Assembly: GCF_029227915.1 (NCBI RefSeq)
Contig: NC_079881.1
Span: 6,572,001 to 6,636,000 of the forward strand
DNA: 64,000 nucleotides
Reading direction: 5' to 3'
Source: Hydractinia symbiolongicarpus
Taxonomy: Eukaryota; Cnidaria; Hydrozoa; Anthoathecata; Hydractiniidae
The translations under genes and the position numbers were made by a program. The notes beneath the pieces were generated by a model. It made no database searches, was not told the DNA's origin, and saw only the letters and a list, made by a program, of their open reading frames with translations. Every line of letters begins with the position of its first letter. Positions within the stretch are counted from its first letter, which is position 1. Shown here in pieces: positions 46,741 to 59,179 of the stretch.

Positions 46741-49185
46741 CTTAGAAAATAAATAAAAAGTAAATATTTGTGGTTATTCTAAAATGACAAGTAAGTTGTT
46801 TTTCTAAGAAAGAAGGTACTTTGATGAGCTAAGCTTTTTTAAATTGATTAAGATAAATATCTCTTCAGCCAAAATTGCAACTGATTGACGTCACAGCTGA
46901 AATATTTTCTTCATACGAGCTTGTGATAGTGGTTAAAAACATCTGGGCAGCGGGTGGGTTTAACATCCACACTTGTTTATAACGTCAGCAGTTTAAAAAT
47001 GCAATTGGTCCACAAAGTACAAAAGTTTTCTAAATATTTTTTTTTTCATCATATACCCCAATATATGTTGGAAAGATATCAAAAGAATTCAGCAGTAAAA
47101 TCGCATGTTCAAAAAACCTTATGCCTATTAAAAGAACGTGTGGGCACTTCATGCACAATCTATCCCTTCACCTCTAACCCTGCAGACACAATAGGGTTAT
47201 AACAAAAATCATTAACACAAATATCATATTCTTGATGTTTTTAAATTCTACAATTTTGTAAAAGTAATGGTAAGGTCTATTTCTTTTGAGTAATTATATA
47301 TGCCTCTGATTTTGATTATTAACAAGCTTTCTTGTGTGTTAAGAGCTGCTTGATGCGTTTTGTAATGAAATAATAAAATTTCTATCATTTCCAATATGTT
47401 ATTTCTTGGAGAAAAAAAACCTTTCTCCATGCTTTAAATATATTGAATTTTCTATTGCTTTTAAATTCAAAAGAATCCGAGCACAAATTGCTCGAACATG
47501 CCTTTTTTGCAACAAGTTGATCAAGTTCTAAAATCTCCTTTATTATGGACCAACTCGGCGTCGATCAAAATTTGTATGGAAAATATGCTGAATAAAAAGG
47601 TTAGCAAGAAGTTTAGAAATATGTTTCAACTTTAGTTATTAGGCTACTTTTACAAGTTAGCGTTAGGGTTAGGAAATTGTATAAGTTGCTCCGTGCAAAT
47701 CACTTTTGATAAATGTCGCGCAAGTTCAGAGGTTGTTATGTCTGACAGCGAAGAAGCAGCTTAATAAAAAATAAATTCAACATGGCAACACAAAAATTAA
47801 ACTTTACTTTCGTTGAGAAACTAGAAGCTTGCTAAATACAAAATTCAACTTTACACAAATTGTTTTGAACCATCTTGGTACAATTTGGCAATAATTTTTT
47901 AAGAATTTAGGAATATTCGCAAATTTCTGGGTATCGACAGAAATGATTACCGTGTGCCTAAACTAAACAAGCATTTGAACATTTGGATGAACAGTTCTCC
48001 ACTTTCCTTCAGGTTGCTATTGTATTCTACTTTTATTTTAAAAATATATAAAGTATACCCACTGCTGTCTCTTTTCTCGAAGCTTTAGAAAGAAAAGAAA
48101 ATATGTTTTCTCACACTGTGAGAAATATAAAACTTTATGTTTACGTTATGTTTGCGTACATATGATTGGTTTAATACAGCGTTATGGCTGTTGATTGGCT
48201 GTTATTATCAGATTACGTTGCAAAAAAGTATTGGATAATCTTTGTTATTAGTTAGCGTCTGTGCCAATTAAGTATTAAAAGAAATTCTTAGAAAAGTTAT
48301 AAACATATTTTGTCGAAAAACACACGACGATAAAAAGATTAGCCTTTTAATAATGGCTGAAAATGATTTTATTTTTGGGTGTATTAATGGGTTGGTTTAT
48401 TTTTACACATCATCATTGTCTATATATAATCATGGCAGGTACGACAACCTTGCATACAAGTTTGGAAGTGTTAAAAGGTACTGGTTAGTTATGTTAAAAT
48501 GTAAACATTAAGTTGTAAGTTGTTTATAGGACCGACGTTGCTCATTTATACAAAATCAAAATCAAGCATGGTTTTACAAATATATTAAACATCAGTAAAT
48601 TAAAAGTTTGTTTTGAAGAAGGATTATGTATTTGTCCAAAAATGCTTTAGCTATGTTAGCAGCTGTAAGAAGGTAATAGACCTATTTCAATATCTATTTC
48701 CATTCCGCAAAATACAAAGCCGGAATAGACATACTAACATGAAAACAAGGTTAGTTTAGACACAAATTTAATTTTTCAGAGAAGTGATGTACATATAGTT
48801 TTTTTGCCTTTATTATTTATCAAATTAACTTGTCAAATGGGCAAATTATGAACTTTTAGTAAAAAAAATAGAACATGGCACTTATTTTATACCCATTGGG
48901 CTTATTACTGGCTTATATTTTGTTCCGGTGTTTAGCTAGCTAGCTATTGTTTTTCTTATGACTGTGGTTTGGATTTTATATTTTTTGAAACATCTGTAAT
49001 TAACATTATGACTTGGCAATCCCTTTCCTTCAAGGCTATCCTAAGCATGTTGCGTTGGTGGTATTAGACTGAATATTGGTCTTCATCATGTTATATATTC
49101 AACAAAGTGTAATGAGAGCAATGCAATCACCCAAGACTCATAGGTATCCTTGAGCCTTGATTATTTAAAAATTATGGCCTGTAAG
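46741..49185. other. Intergenic or unresolved upstream region of HYD1-type gene
   Basis: Upstream exons of the minus-strand HYD1-type gene are expected here but none could be linked. On the plus strand a 54-codon frame starts at 48353 and passes a possible donor at about 48477, without a recognised partner exon. No domain is visible. The rest is AT-rich sequence. Confidence 0.4.
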
Positions 49186-49289
49186 AATGTTACGGTGATT
49201 CGTTAAAAGCTAAGAGAATTGTAGATGAACAAACCGCTCATGATTTGTTTCAAGTCACATCTAGTGTCAATGCAATAATGTTTAGCCAG
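49186..49289 (+). CDS. Isolated candidate exon, unknown protein
   Basis: An open stretch of 34 codons between a weak AG acceptor and a good CAG/GTGAGC donor. It encodes CYGDSLKAKRIVDEQTAHDL and continues to a Ser-Gln end. The composition is coding-like, but no neighbouring exon in matching phase was identified, and it may be a transposon or gene fragment. Confidence 0.3.
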
Positions 49290-50340
49290 GTGAGCTGGGC
49301 AGCACTCCCTTAGATATGTTTAGTACTTGATTGATTTACCACAATAACTTATAACCTATAAGTTATATGGCCTAAGAAAGTTAAGAAATTTTTAAATATA
49401 ATAAACAGCCTTACATGTTCAAGAAATGATAAACCTACAATACTAATATGAATGTAAACAAACAAACCAATACAATAAACAATTTGTGATTACTGGGTAC
49501 ACTGGGTTGAGCCAAAATATGTTTATTATAAATGTATATTAAATGGAAAGGTTAAAGTATATTAGCAGAGGAGTGTGACAATAATGACGATACATAGCTG
49601 GGCAGCACATCATCCCAAAGTACATGCTAGCTATAACAATCAACCTATAAAATCTGGCTATGAAAAGCTGGGTAACTTTTTTAGGAAAATAATTATAACC
49701 TATATAATTATAATATATATAAATTATAATTATATAAGTTATATGAGGTCTTAGTAAACTAGGTAAACATTTTATAACTTACAGTATAGAATATATAAAC
49801 TTTTTCTAGGAGCTAGGCCAACATAAAAGTTGCCATGAATACACACTTAATATCAATAAGTATTCATAATTTTTGTCACACTACCACTACTAATACCCTC
49901 AATATACTTTTATCCACTACGCTCCTTTCAATATGGCAGTTGAAAATTATAAAACCAACATTTGTTGATAACTAAGGTCAGGAAAGCTGTTAAACACCTT
50001 GGCGCCCTGAACTTTATCTAAACTGACCTCGTTTTTATGCCATGTTTGATTTTCTGCCACCAGGGCTAATCATGAAAAGGCGATATTGAAACAGGTCTAT
50101 TAATAACTCTGAAAAGGTTTTAAAGTTACTTTTCTTGCTTAGACTGGCTTTATCCACAATAAACATATATGTTTCATGCAAAATTTCCAAACGATATGAC
50201 TAGCTAGCTAACCCAAAAGGTGTATAGTTGTGTTATGACTAGCAAAAAGTAAGGACTTGCTTTTAGCGCAAAAAAAGGGCATAACCAATTCTGTAAACTG
50301 AATTTTTTTTACTGATCTAAACGTAGTTAAAGCTCTTTAA
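49290..50340. other. Intergenic, no gene seen
   Basis: AT-rich, with an imperfect TATAATTATA-rich palindromic patch near 49690-49745. The right end may be the 5' untranslated part of the LINE that follows. Confidence 0.45.
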
Positions 50341-50612
50341 ATGGCTACTACCAATATAAGAAATACAAGAAGTAAAGCCAACACAACCACTACACCATCG
50401 GACAGCAATACGAATCTCAAAACTGAAAACCTGAAGTTAGCTATCTCAAAGGATATTCTGATGGACAAACTCTCTGAACTTGAACAACACTTGAAAGAGT
50501 CGCTGGCCAATCAAAAAGACGAAATTATATATAAACTCCAAAAAGAAATTTAATCCTAAAATCAGCTACGTATTTTTCAATATTATATACATTCAGTTCG
50601 ACTTTCGTTAGT

Positions 50613-50951
50613 ATGCAAAAAAGCAAAAAGTCAAAAGTTTTTTTTCCTTGCTCAATTTGTGATAAAGAGGTAAAAAATGATGCTATTTACTGTAATTTTT
50701 GCAATTTATGGGTTCATCGTAAATGTAATAAGCTTAGTATCCCTGAGTTTCAAAAACTTGTTGATTTTCATGATAGTGAGATCTGGTCATGTTTTAGATG
50801 TAATTGCACGCTCTTTCCTATAAATAGTAAGCCTGTTGAACAAAGTTTTAATTTTCCTAATACCCATTCCTACAGTGAGAATTTTCATGATAATAGGGAA
50901 TTTCATGGCATCTTAGATTGGGACTCCAACTCCTTTAACGAATTATTATGA
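50613..50951 (+). CDS. LINE ORF1-like protein with PHD finger
   Basis: A 112-codon frame. The C4HC3 spacing of a PHD finger is complete: CSIC, CNFC, HRKC and CFRC pairs between about residues 13 and 64. PHD fingers in non-LTR retrotransposon ORF1 proteins are known from CR1/L2-like groups; their role is thought to be chromatin or nucleic-acid contact. The frame ends soon after the finger, so the protein is truncated or the stop is a mutation. The adjoining 70-codon frame at 50341 (Thr/Asn-rich start, then Lys/Glu-rich coil) may be its N-terminal part. Confidence 0.75.
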   Translation: MQKSKKSKVFFPCSICDKEVKNDAIYCNFCNLWVHRKCNKLSIPEFQKLVDFHDSEIWSCFRCNCTLFPINSKPVEQSFNFPNTHSYSENFHDNREFHGILDWDSNSFNELL

Positions 50952-52041
50952 CTCCAACTCCTTTAACAAACTTTCCTTATCTTTAAACAGTAATATATCT
51001 TTTTCCCATCTTAACATAAGTTCTTTTAACTTAAACTTTGATAATCTTGAACTTTTCTTAAAATGTTTTAAACGTAATTTTGGTATTATAGCCCTTTATG
51101 AAACAGGAATTCTTTTTTACTGCTTCCTTTACTCCTTCCCATCAAGGCTATTAATTTTCAACAAATATTTAATTCAACTAACTGGGAAAAGGTGCTAAAT
51201 CTTAACAATAAAAATCCAAGCTTTTTTTTTATTCTTCTTTGATCAGCTGAATAAACTTATAGATCTGTGCACACCCACAAGAAAGTTGTCGAAAAGGTAA
51301 TATGAAACCGTGGATAACCAAGGGAATTAAAAAGTCCATTATCAAAAGAGATTCTTTATTAAAAAAATTTAGAGACTAAAAATGAAATAAATAAGGACAT
51401 TTTACACAGTCAATATAAATTATACAGAAATAAAATTGTTGCTCTTATTAAACTCAGTAAAAAGTTCTTTAAAGAAAATATTAAAAATTCTAAAGCTACT
51501 TTGAAGGGTATTAATAAGATTTTAAATAAATCAAATAAAATCAACCTAAGATCTTTCTAAATAAATATAATAATATAATTTTTTGAAAAATCATTTAGCT
51601 AATGAGTTTTTCAGTTCTCTTGCCGCTGAATTTCAAGAAAAAATACTCAACTTTTGCAATAATGAGGACTTCATCTCCAGGAACCCCCTCAACTAAACCT
51701 TTTTTTTGTTCAAAACAATCCAATTTTTAAGTCATAATAAAAGCAGTTGTGGATCAGTATTCCTAAAGTTATTTTTGTTTCTGTATGACATGAATTATGT
51801 CCTACTTTAACGAAAATTATCAATTTTTGTTTTGAACATGGATTTTTTCATCGTCCCTTAAAGTTAGTAAAGTAATCCCAATTTTTAAAAACATAGGATC
51901 AAACCAAGATGTAAACAATTATCGGCCCACGCTACTTTCAAATATAGATAAATTTTTGGAAAACTAGTTTAAGAAAGGCTTACATCCTTTTTAATTAAAC
52001 ATAATATATTTTTTTAAAAAAGACAATTTGGTTTTAGAACT

Positions 52042-52560
52042 ATGCATTCTACTAATTATGCTCTAATTACTTTAACGAAATATATACGTAGGGCACTTGA
52101 CGAGGGGCAGTTTTCTTCTGGTGTGCTCATAGATCTCCATTTCGCTAATGTTAGTCATAATTTACTACTTCGAAAGCGGAAACTATATGGTATTAGGGGT
52201 ATTGCTTATAATTGGTTCATATTTTACCATACTGAAAGATCTCAATTTATAAAATATGGAGAGATAAATTCTATTTTAAGGAAGATTCTATGTGGCATAC
52301 CTACAGGTTCTATGTTAGGTATCTTCCTTTTTATAATCTCTATTAATGATCTTTCTAATGCCATAATTTTTAGTAAATCTACATTATTTGTTGATGATAC
52401 ATGTTTACTTTTTTTAAGTCCCACCCTAAAGAAGGTGAACAAATGTGTCAATATTGATCTCAAGAGGCTTCTTAAATGGTTATGTGCATATAAAATATCT
52501 TTGAATCTTTTTAAAACTGAGGTTATCCTCTTCCGTAGTTCCAGTAAAAAATCATTCTGA
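52042..52560 (+). pseudogene. LINE reverse transcriptase fragment
   Basis: A 172-codon frame with RT blocks in order: LITLTKYIRRALDEGQ, GVLIDLHFANVSHNLL, CGIPTGSMLGIFLFIISIND, and TLFVDDTCLL at the catalytic box (normally FADD), then SLNLFKTEVILF. Several conserved positions are changed (for example DL-HFANV where DLSKAFD is typical), so the enzyme is dead. It belongs to the 50341-53430 element. Confidence 0.85.
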
Positions 52561-53430
52561 ATTTTAGTCCAAAGCTTAATGTTAAATTTTAAGTAAGTAA
52601 GTAAGTAAGTAAGTAAATAAGATGCCTTAGAATGTTATAAGACTATTTCTTAACTTGGAGTCCTCATAGACAAAATATATCTGCTAAACTTCGAAATGGT
52701 AATGGTATAATTTCTACGTCCTAAATCTACTCTTTTTGGTATCCATAATGCTCTCTTTAATTCTCATTAAAGATATGCCTGTAATGTATGAGCCTTAATC
52801 CCAATGCCAACTGAACTTTCCTACTTCAAAAACAATTTGTAAGGCTTTTGGCATTTTCTGATCTTAATGCACATGCTTCTCCTTTATTTAATGAACTCCG
52901 CATTCTGAAGCTTACTGACGTTATTAAATCCTTAAATGTTTTACCGATTTATCAAATTTTAAACAGGCTAATTTCTTCTCTCGGTAATACTTTTGAACTC
53001 AGCTACTACTCTAATACTCACATCACTAAGGGGAAATCAAGGGGTTTATTAGCGAAAAGTCACTGTAAAACCTCTAAATAAAGTATTAATTCAATTATTT
53101 ATCAATCAGTTGTTCAGTGGAATGAGCTGCAGTCTCTGTGTCCTGAACTAGATTTTGCTACACTAGCAAAATCTCATCTAACTAAATTCCAAAATAGCAT
53201 CTCGATAAGTAATTACATTGCCTAATTTATCACAAATGTTTCGCTTGTTTTTCATTGGTAGTTATTTAGGAAATTAATTATGAAGGTACACTAGAGGCTT
53301 CAGAATAATCTTTAATCGTTGTGTCTCCTATCCTGGTCATTTTTATATCAAAATATTTATTATTATTTATCTATTTCTACATTGTACATGACTTATCGAT
53401 AAATAAGTAAATAAGTAAAAACTACTACCA

Positions 53431-54049
53431 CTACTGCTACTACTTTGAAGATTATTTTATTTTAAAGCTTGAGTTAAAATCAAGGTAAGTACTTTATCGA
53501 ATATATCACGGAAATATGTAGGAAACTTTTCTGTCATTTTAAGTTATGTTTGCACGCCCAAGAAGATATTTAAGATGATTCAAGTTGTTGTTTTTCCCTC
53601 AGTGATGATCAACTTTTCCACCGTCATTTGCTCGACTTTCGTAAAAGTCACTAAAGTCGAAAACCAACAGCCATTTCTTAGCCATTTAATTTCTTTTAAA
53701 GTTGATTCGATGAGAACCTGCTAATAGTTTTTTCAAATCAAATTGATTTGATTCAAAAAATCTTTGTGAACTATGAAACCACAATTATGTGATTCTCGGG
53801 AAAATTCAGCCATGATTTATTATAACACGTGAAAAGCATGTGTGTCCTAAAACGACCATCTACCACATGACAACCCTAAAAAATCCTGACCTGCGACTGA
53901 TCTAAAAATATAACGTGACATTTGCTGAACGAAAAAAAGGCCCAGTTGGATAGGAAGAATATGGAAAGATATACCGCAACGTTTTAGTTGGAACTGTTTT
54001 CCAAGTTTTTCGACGATTTGAGTCAGTGTTGTTTCAGAAAGAGAGAAGA
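53431..54049. other. Intergenic, no gene seen
   Basis: Follows the LINE tail. It begins after an (ACT)n-like patch near 53420-53445 (AAAACTACTACCACTACTGCT). No exon was found. Confidence 0.5.
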
Positions 54050-54320
54050 AAGCGGTGGGGCTGTGGTTGTTTTGTTGGGGGTTGTGGTGGTTTTGTTGGT
54101 TTTTGAGGTGGTTTTGTTGGGGGTGGTGGTGGTTTTGTCTTGGGGTTTGTGGTAGTTTTGTTGGGTGTTGTGGTGGTTTTGTTGGGGGTTGTGGTGGTTT
54201 TGTTCGGGGTAGTGGTGATTTTGTTGGGAGTTGTGGTGGTTTTGTTGGTGGGGGTGGTGGTTTTGTTGGGGGTGGTGGTGGTTTTGTTGGGGGTAGTGGT
54301 GGTTTTGCTGGGCATTTTCT
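54050..54320. repeat. G/T-rich minisatellite, period about 21-27 bp
   Basis: Imperfect tandem copies of GGTGGTTTTGTTGGGGGT-type units, strand-asymmetric, with GGGGG and GGTGG runs on the plus strand and potential for G-quadruplexes. The minus strand is open across the array as a Pro/Thr/Asn/Gln/His-rich repeat, with an ORF from 54385 to 54023 starting MVTEIRTSPRFFSDEG. Whether that frame is expressed is unknown. Confidence 0.85.
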
Positions 54321-55054
54321 CTGTATAGACTCAAACTTCCTTCATCACTAAAAAATCTTGGGCTTGTTCTAATTTCTGTTACCATTGCGAATCAAGATCG
54401 GATTAGGGAGTAAGTCATATATTCCAAGGGAAGTAAAATTATTGAAATGTCGTTAAAAAAGCTGAAGGACTCGGGCATAGTTAATCAGTTAGTTACAAGT
54501 TGGATACCAATACTCTCCTCGGAAGCGAGAACGCTATAACAATGGCCTAAGTGATGCACTGCATGGACACATTGTAAAAGAATTTGGCGGATTAGTGGAC
54601 GTAAAACGTTTAGTAGCAAAAGCTTCTGAAGGTATGGCATAGAACACGGCAAGCCCCTCAGCATTGTTTTTTTTTTGTATTCAACGCTCTGACATAGTAT
54701 AAAATTTGGCTAGATCTGCGCTGTTTATTATGTATTTTTATTTTTATATACGTCCTAAATGTCGTGAGGCTATGTTCTAGGTTTCGGATTATAAAATGAA
54801 TATTTTCCAAATATTTTAAGTTGTTTTGGCAACAATATGATTGTATTTTGTATAGCAATATTCATTTAAACCAATTCGGTCCAGGGATCGGTCTGCGATA
54901 TGGTATGATATTTATATTTGTCCATTAGGAACCTGTCTTTGATTTTCTGGGTCACATTCCTCCTAACAATTCGAACCCTTTGTCACCTCTGATCACAATT
55001 ATGTGATAAAAGCTGAAAAGTATACTTTTTTTAGATTCATCTTTTTTTATTTAG
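54321..55054. other. Intergenic or intronic
   Basis: Contains a short coding-like remnant at about 54528-54642 (next entry) and otherwise AT-rich DNA. Upstream exons of the collagen/Ig gene may lie here or further left; none was recognised. Confidence 0.4.
54528..54642 (+). pseudogene. Possible LTR-retroelement gag fragment
   Basis: An open stretch ending at TAG 54640-54642 encodes RYNNGLSDALHGHIVKEFGG and about 14 more residues, resembling the helical gag segment of Ty3/gypsy-type elements (the RF-x-GL-D-L pattern). It has no start codon, LTR or neighbouring pol, so only a fragment is supported. Confidence 0.3.
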
Positions 55055-56933
55055 AGCCTGGTCCGGCAGGTCCGCCTGGTCCTCCAAGGGAAAAAGGACC
55101 TTGCCTTTTTCATCCAAAATTGGTGAGGAAATCCTTAAGCAGAACAGTTAACCAATCACAAAGCATCAACATGTCTTGTACGTTTGCTGGGAATCCAGTA
55201 CCAGTAGTGACTTGGACAGTGCAGGGTAATTATAACGAAAGGACACAGACAGATAAGGTTAACATCACTTCTTCTGAAATATCTTCTAACCTATCTCTTG
55301 AAAACTTAACATGGGAAAATACTGGAAACATTACGTGCACAGCTGAAATTGTTGCGGGCAAAGATTCAGCTACTGGCAATCTCAATGTTCAATGTAAGCG
55401 CCTAATTTAATAATAAAATATCCAAGTTTTACTTCAAATGTCACAGCGTATCTCTGCTTTCAGGAAATTGTAAGTGCAACTTTTTTAAAAACTCTTTGTT
55501 TAAAACTAAAATAAAAGAACTTAGGAAGTATGCCAGTTATAGCTTTTGACCAAAAACAAAAATACTGCATAAGGAAAAAGAATCAAATTACATATATACT
55601 CTTTATGAAAAACATCTATGTGTAGAGAAGCAATTTACATAGCACCTAGTCCAATTTATTGAAATGCAATTATATAATTCATTATTCATACAGAAATACA
55701 GAAATAAATTGATAGTAGATTTTTTATAATCTGCAAAAGGTCAAATAGTTGTTGTCACTTGATTTTTAATTGAATGTTCAAAGAAAATTTTAGGGTGTCT
55801 ATAATATATTTTATTGTGTCACCACTTAGTATCTCCTGTCATTTCTGCACTAGAAGAAATATTATCAGGAAACATATATTCTGATGTTAAACTTTCAGAG
55901 TGTAAAGTTATTTTCCAGCCCCCTGCGAACATAACATGGGAAAAATTATCTAGCAAGCTTTCTAACAAAACTTTTGTCACGAATGGAATGCTTCAAATAT
56001 CAAATATCACCATCGAGGATGAAGGAGCGTATGCATGCAAGGCCCACAATGAACTAGGTAATATTCATATGAAGTGGTCAACTTCCCTTGTGTTTCTCCG
56101 ATTTGACTCATTCTTCTACCATTTCTGTCGTGGAAAATGTAAGACATATTTTAATCTTGACTCTTTATTCTTCTCCAAATCTTAGATAAAGCATAAAAAG
56201 TTAAAGAGCGTATTTCTTACTAATACACATACCCTTTCTTTCTTTTCTAAGACTTTCTTTTTTAAGACAAATAACATTGATTAGTAGCCTCGCTAGAATG
56301 ATCCTATTTTTATATTAAGATCGCATGCATTATCAATAATTTCGATTTCCTTTAATTTTTTTATTCTATAGCAACAGCAAGCAAAGTAATCTATCTTAAG
56401 GTTATTTTACCTGAATTTCTTACCAAGCCATCAGCTTTTATCGAAGTTACAAACCTCGCAGCAGTGCTTTGCCAGAGGTGCATCCAACAAAATGTCAGGT
56501 GATTTTACATCTTTGGATGGTGACATACCAATAGAATCTACCACGTCTATCGACAATGATACTGTTAAAATCTTGTCTGTCGTTAGAAAATCTGGTGTGT
56601 ATCAATGCTCAATAACAATTGTGAATCTGAAGATTCAATCGAGTACCTATGTTAGTTTCTACTCGTGTACGTACAATTTTACTATACTTTTCAATGTGTA
56701 TAGAACAATATCTTTTAGGTTTTTTTGTTAATATAAAGCAGTTCTAATAAAATAAATGTGTTAAATTTGTGTCCTGGTGGCAAATTTAAAAAAAGTGAAC
56801 ACTTGACTCATTCATTTCATTAAGGTTGCGTTATATTTTAGTGATACAGTCTCAACGGCCTGGAAAGCTGAAAACGGTGGGTGTCATAAAAAGTATCAAT
56901 GAAGCTTTTAGATCTACTAAAAAACGCCTTTAA
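55055..56933 (+). CDS. Collagen/Ig-domain protein, partial, frame-broken
   Basis: Exons: 55055-55393, 55830-56057, 56372-56666, 56842-56933 (TAA). All joins are in phase. The first exon opens with the end of a collagen run (PGPAGPPGPPREKGP), then an Ig domain with the Cys at MSCTFAG, Trp at VTWTVQG and Cys at GNITCTA. Exon 2 holds a second Ig-like domain (NITWEK, EDEGAYACKAHNELG). Exon 3 holds a third (AAVLC, then SGVYQCS), but its two halves are in different frames, with a one-base offset at about 56474. The last exon is short and basic. Asn-X-Ser/Thr sequons suggest a secreted or surface protein; collagen plus Ig resembles colmedin-like or matrix proteins. The N-terminal exons are missing. 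The frame break may be a pseudogene mutation or a sequencing indel. Confidence 0.65.
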
Positions 56934-59179
56934 GATCCAGAAGTAAAGATTTCGGGATGTTTAATAATTTGTTACACACTTGAACTAATTTTCGTGTGTT
57001 CTGTTTCTTTTTCGAATTTACCAATACACGTTTAACAAGCAAACTTTTGAAAAAATCTCTTTCATTACATAAAAACAACTTGAAAAATAATTTATCACTA
57101 TTCTCGATCTAGAACCAATAGATTGCATCAATATAATGTACTGTATTTTCTGCATATTCTGTATTTTAGTGGATTCAACGATAGCCAATGAAAAACATGC
57201 CCAAAACATAGCAAGCTGGTTAAAAGAGGTTTCGCCTTTTGGCAAATACACATTATGTTGGAAAGGCACGGCAAATAATTAAAAAAGTTAGTAGAGCTTT
57301 CTACCATATCGTGGACTAATGCACATCACGTCTCATGTAGCCCTGAGATATCAGGGAAAAGAGCCTTGCCGTCGTCAGCTACAATTGGCACGGCTTAAGT
57401 GTTTGCATTTAACTATCTAACCTAAGGTCCTATCCTAAGTTCCAATTGCGTAATTCTAATATAGAAATAGCCGATTACTACTTGTAACGACGAACTTTAA
57501 AAGTTGAAGCTATGAGTCAAACATATTTTCCTGGTGATTGTAGATGCAAACTTTCAAGAAATACTTAGATATTTATGTTTTCTAAAATAGTTTGAAATTA
57601 GTTTAATTAGTTATATATCATTCATAATATAATAAGTTAAAATACAATACGACGGTATTCAGCGATGAAGGGGTCAGCCTGATCATTACAGCAACAGGAG
57701 ACACACAATAAAACAATATATATATAGATTTTTGATCCGTGACGAGCGTTCAAAATTTAAAAATGGCAGCATGCTGTAAACAAAGAGGAAACAAAACAGT
57801 CACAATAAAATCAATTTCAGAGCTTTATTCTATTTTCAATCACATGTAAAACAGGGATGCATAACATTATTAATGCAAGATGCAGAAGCTGCATCAACTA
57901 TCTCTCTATTAAAAAGGTGCAACTAAAATACATTCACAATAGTGAAACTCCCAGCTCTGTTGTTTAATTCATACTTGAGACTAGCCGAAGTCCCGTGGAA
58001 GAATCCACTGAATCTCTCATCGAGTCCATATGATGGGTGCCAAATAAAAACATAGAACATGGAGAACGTGGAGAAATCCACTTTAATCAAAGGAACAATG
58101 GAAAATATTGTTGATTAGAACCATTTCAACGACTAACAAATATACATAATACCACGTCAAGAAAGTCTGTTATGAATTACACTGACAATTAATTCTATTA
58201 TTGACGAAAAACAGCTAAAACAATATACGTAATAAAAAAAATCTTACATTTGGTATGTGTAAGTTGATTGAATGTCCGTAATCCGCGATGCATAAGGTAA
58301 AAACGAATTTTGGAATGTTTTTATTGTCTTGACTTTTAGTTCGTGGATTATCCCTTAAACAAGAGATAATCTACTTAACAAAGCGCGTCACGGGAAGGCA
58401 AGCCATGGGACTTTGCGCTTCACCTAAAAAAGAAAGAAGAGCATGTGTTAGACAACATAAGAAAACAGTGGTATGGAGAAGTGTGGAAAAGGAAATAATC
58501 ACCTACTGTAATGGACAATTGTGTTTTCGAAGGTGTAGTCAGAAAGAAAGACAAATAAATCTGGTGTGCTATATTAAACTACCTGTTTAATTTATTGTAC
58601 AACATAAACTCTTTAACTTATCCTCGCACTTTTATTAACGATAAGAAATAGGAGTTATCTGAAAGATTCGAACACAATAATGTAAACGGTGGAATGTAAT
58701 AAACCATTACATACTAATAAGGTTTTATCACTTAGTGAGTAAAAGAATGTGACAATAAAATAAGAATGAAATGAAGTTGAAAATGGGTAATTTAATATAA
58801 GCCATCTGGAATCGCAACAGAAACTTCAATTAAGAGAATTGTTCCGTAAATAATATGTTATGAAAACTTCTCAACAGCTACTTTGTAGTGTCAACGTGAC
58901 ACAATAGGGGGCATTCAAAAACGCTCAAATAGTCATTACTATGTACTCATCCGTCAACTAATTTGTATTTGCCTTAAAATGTTTGAACAAACTGTTTTTT
59001 GAATGCCTCCATGTTATCTATCTATAAATTAATACGACTTGTGTAAATTCAAATGGATTTGTTAGGAAACACAAAAACGAAGTCTGTTCAGAATTGTTTT
59101 TACTCCGCAGAATTTTATTTTTGTTTGAAAACATGTTTAATTATAAAGCACTGTCGATCTCATCACCATGACAAAAGAT
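56934..59179. other. Intergenic, no gene seen
   Basis: AT-rich. It holds one copy of a hairpin repeat at 58371-58440 (see separate entry) and scattered short frames, including a Lys/Arg-rich one at 58405-58590, with no splice support. Confidence 0.5.
58371..58440 (-). repeat. Hairpin repeat, copy 1
   Basis: About 60 bp that match 61591-61652 in the same orientation, sharing CACGGGAAGG, AAGCCAT and TTCACCTAAAAA. The ends AAGCGC and GCGCTT pair as a stem. Confidence 0.7.

Larger units (their letters stand above)
50341..53430 (+). mobile_element. Decayed LINE with PHD-finger ORF
   Basis: Plus-strand order: a short coiled-coil frame (50341-50553), a PHD-finger frame (50613-50951), the start of an endonuclease around 51000-51100 (SHLNISSFNLN, then FGIIALYETG), a decayed middle with many stops, reverse transcriptase (52042-52560), and C-terminal remnants (52848-53081). 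The 3' end is an AT-rich (TAAATAAG)n-like tail near 53393-53420, as in L2/CR1-like LINEs that end in microsatellites. A (TAAG)n tract also sits internally at about 52589-52620. The copy is inactive. Confidence 0.85.
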
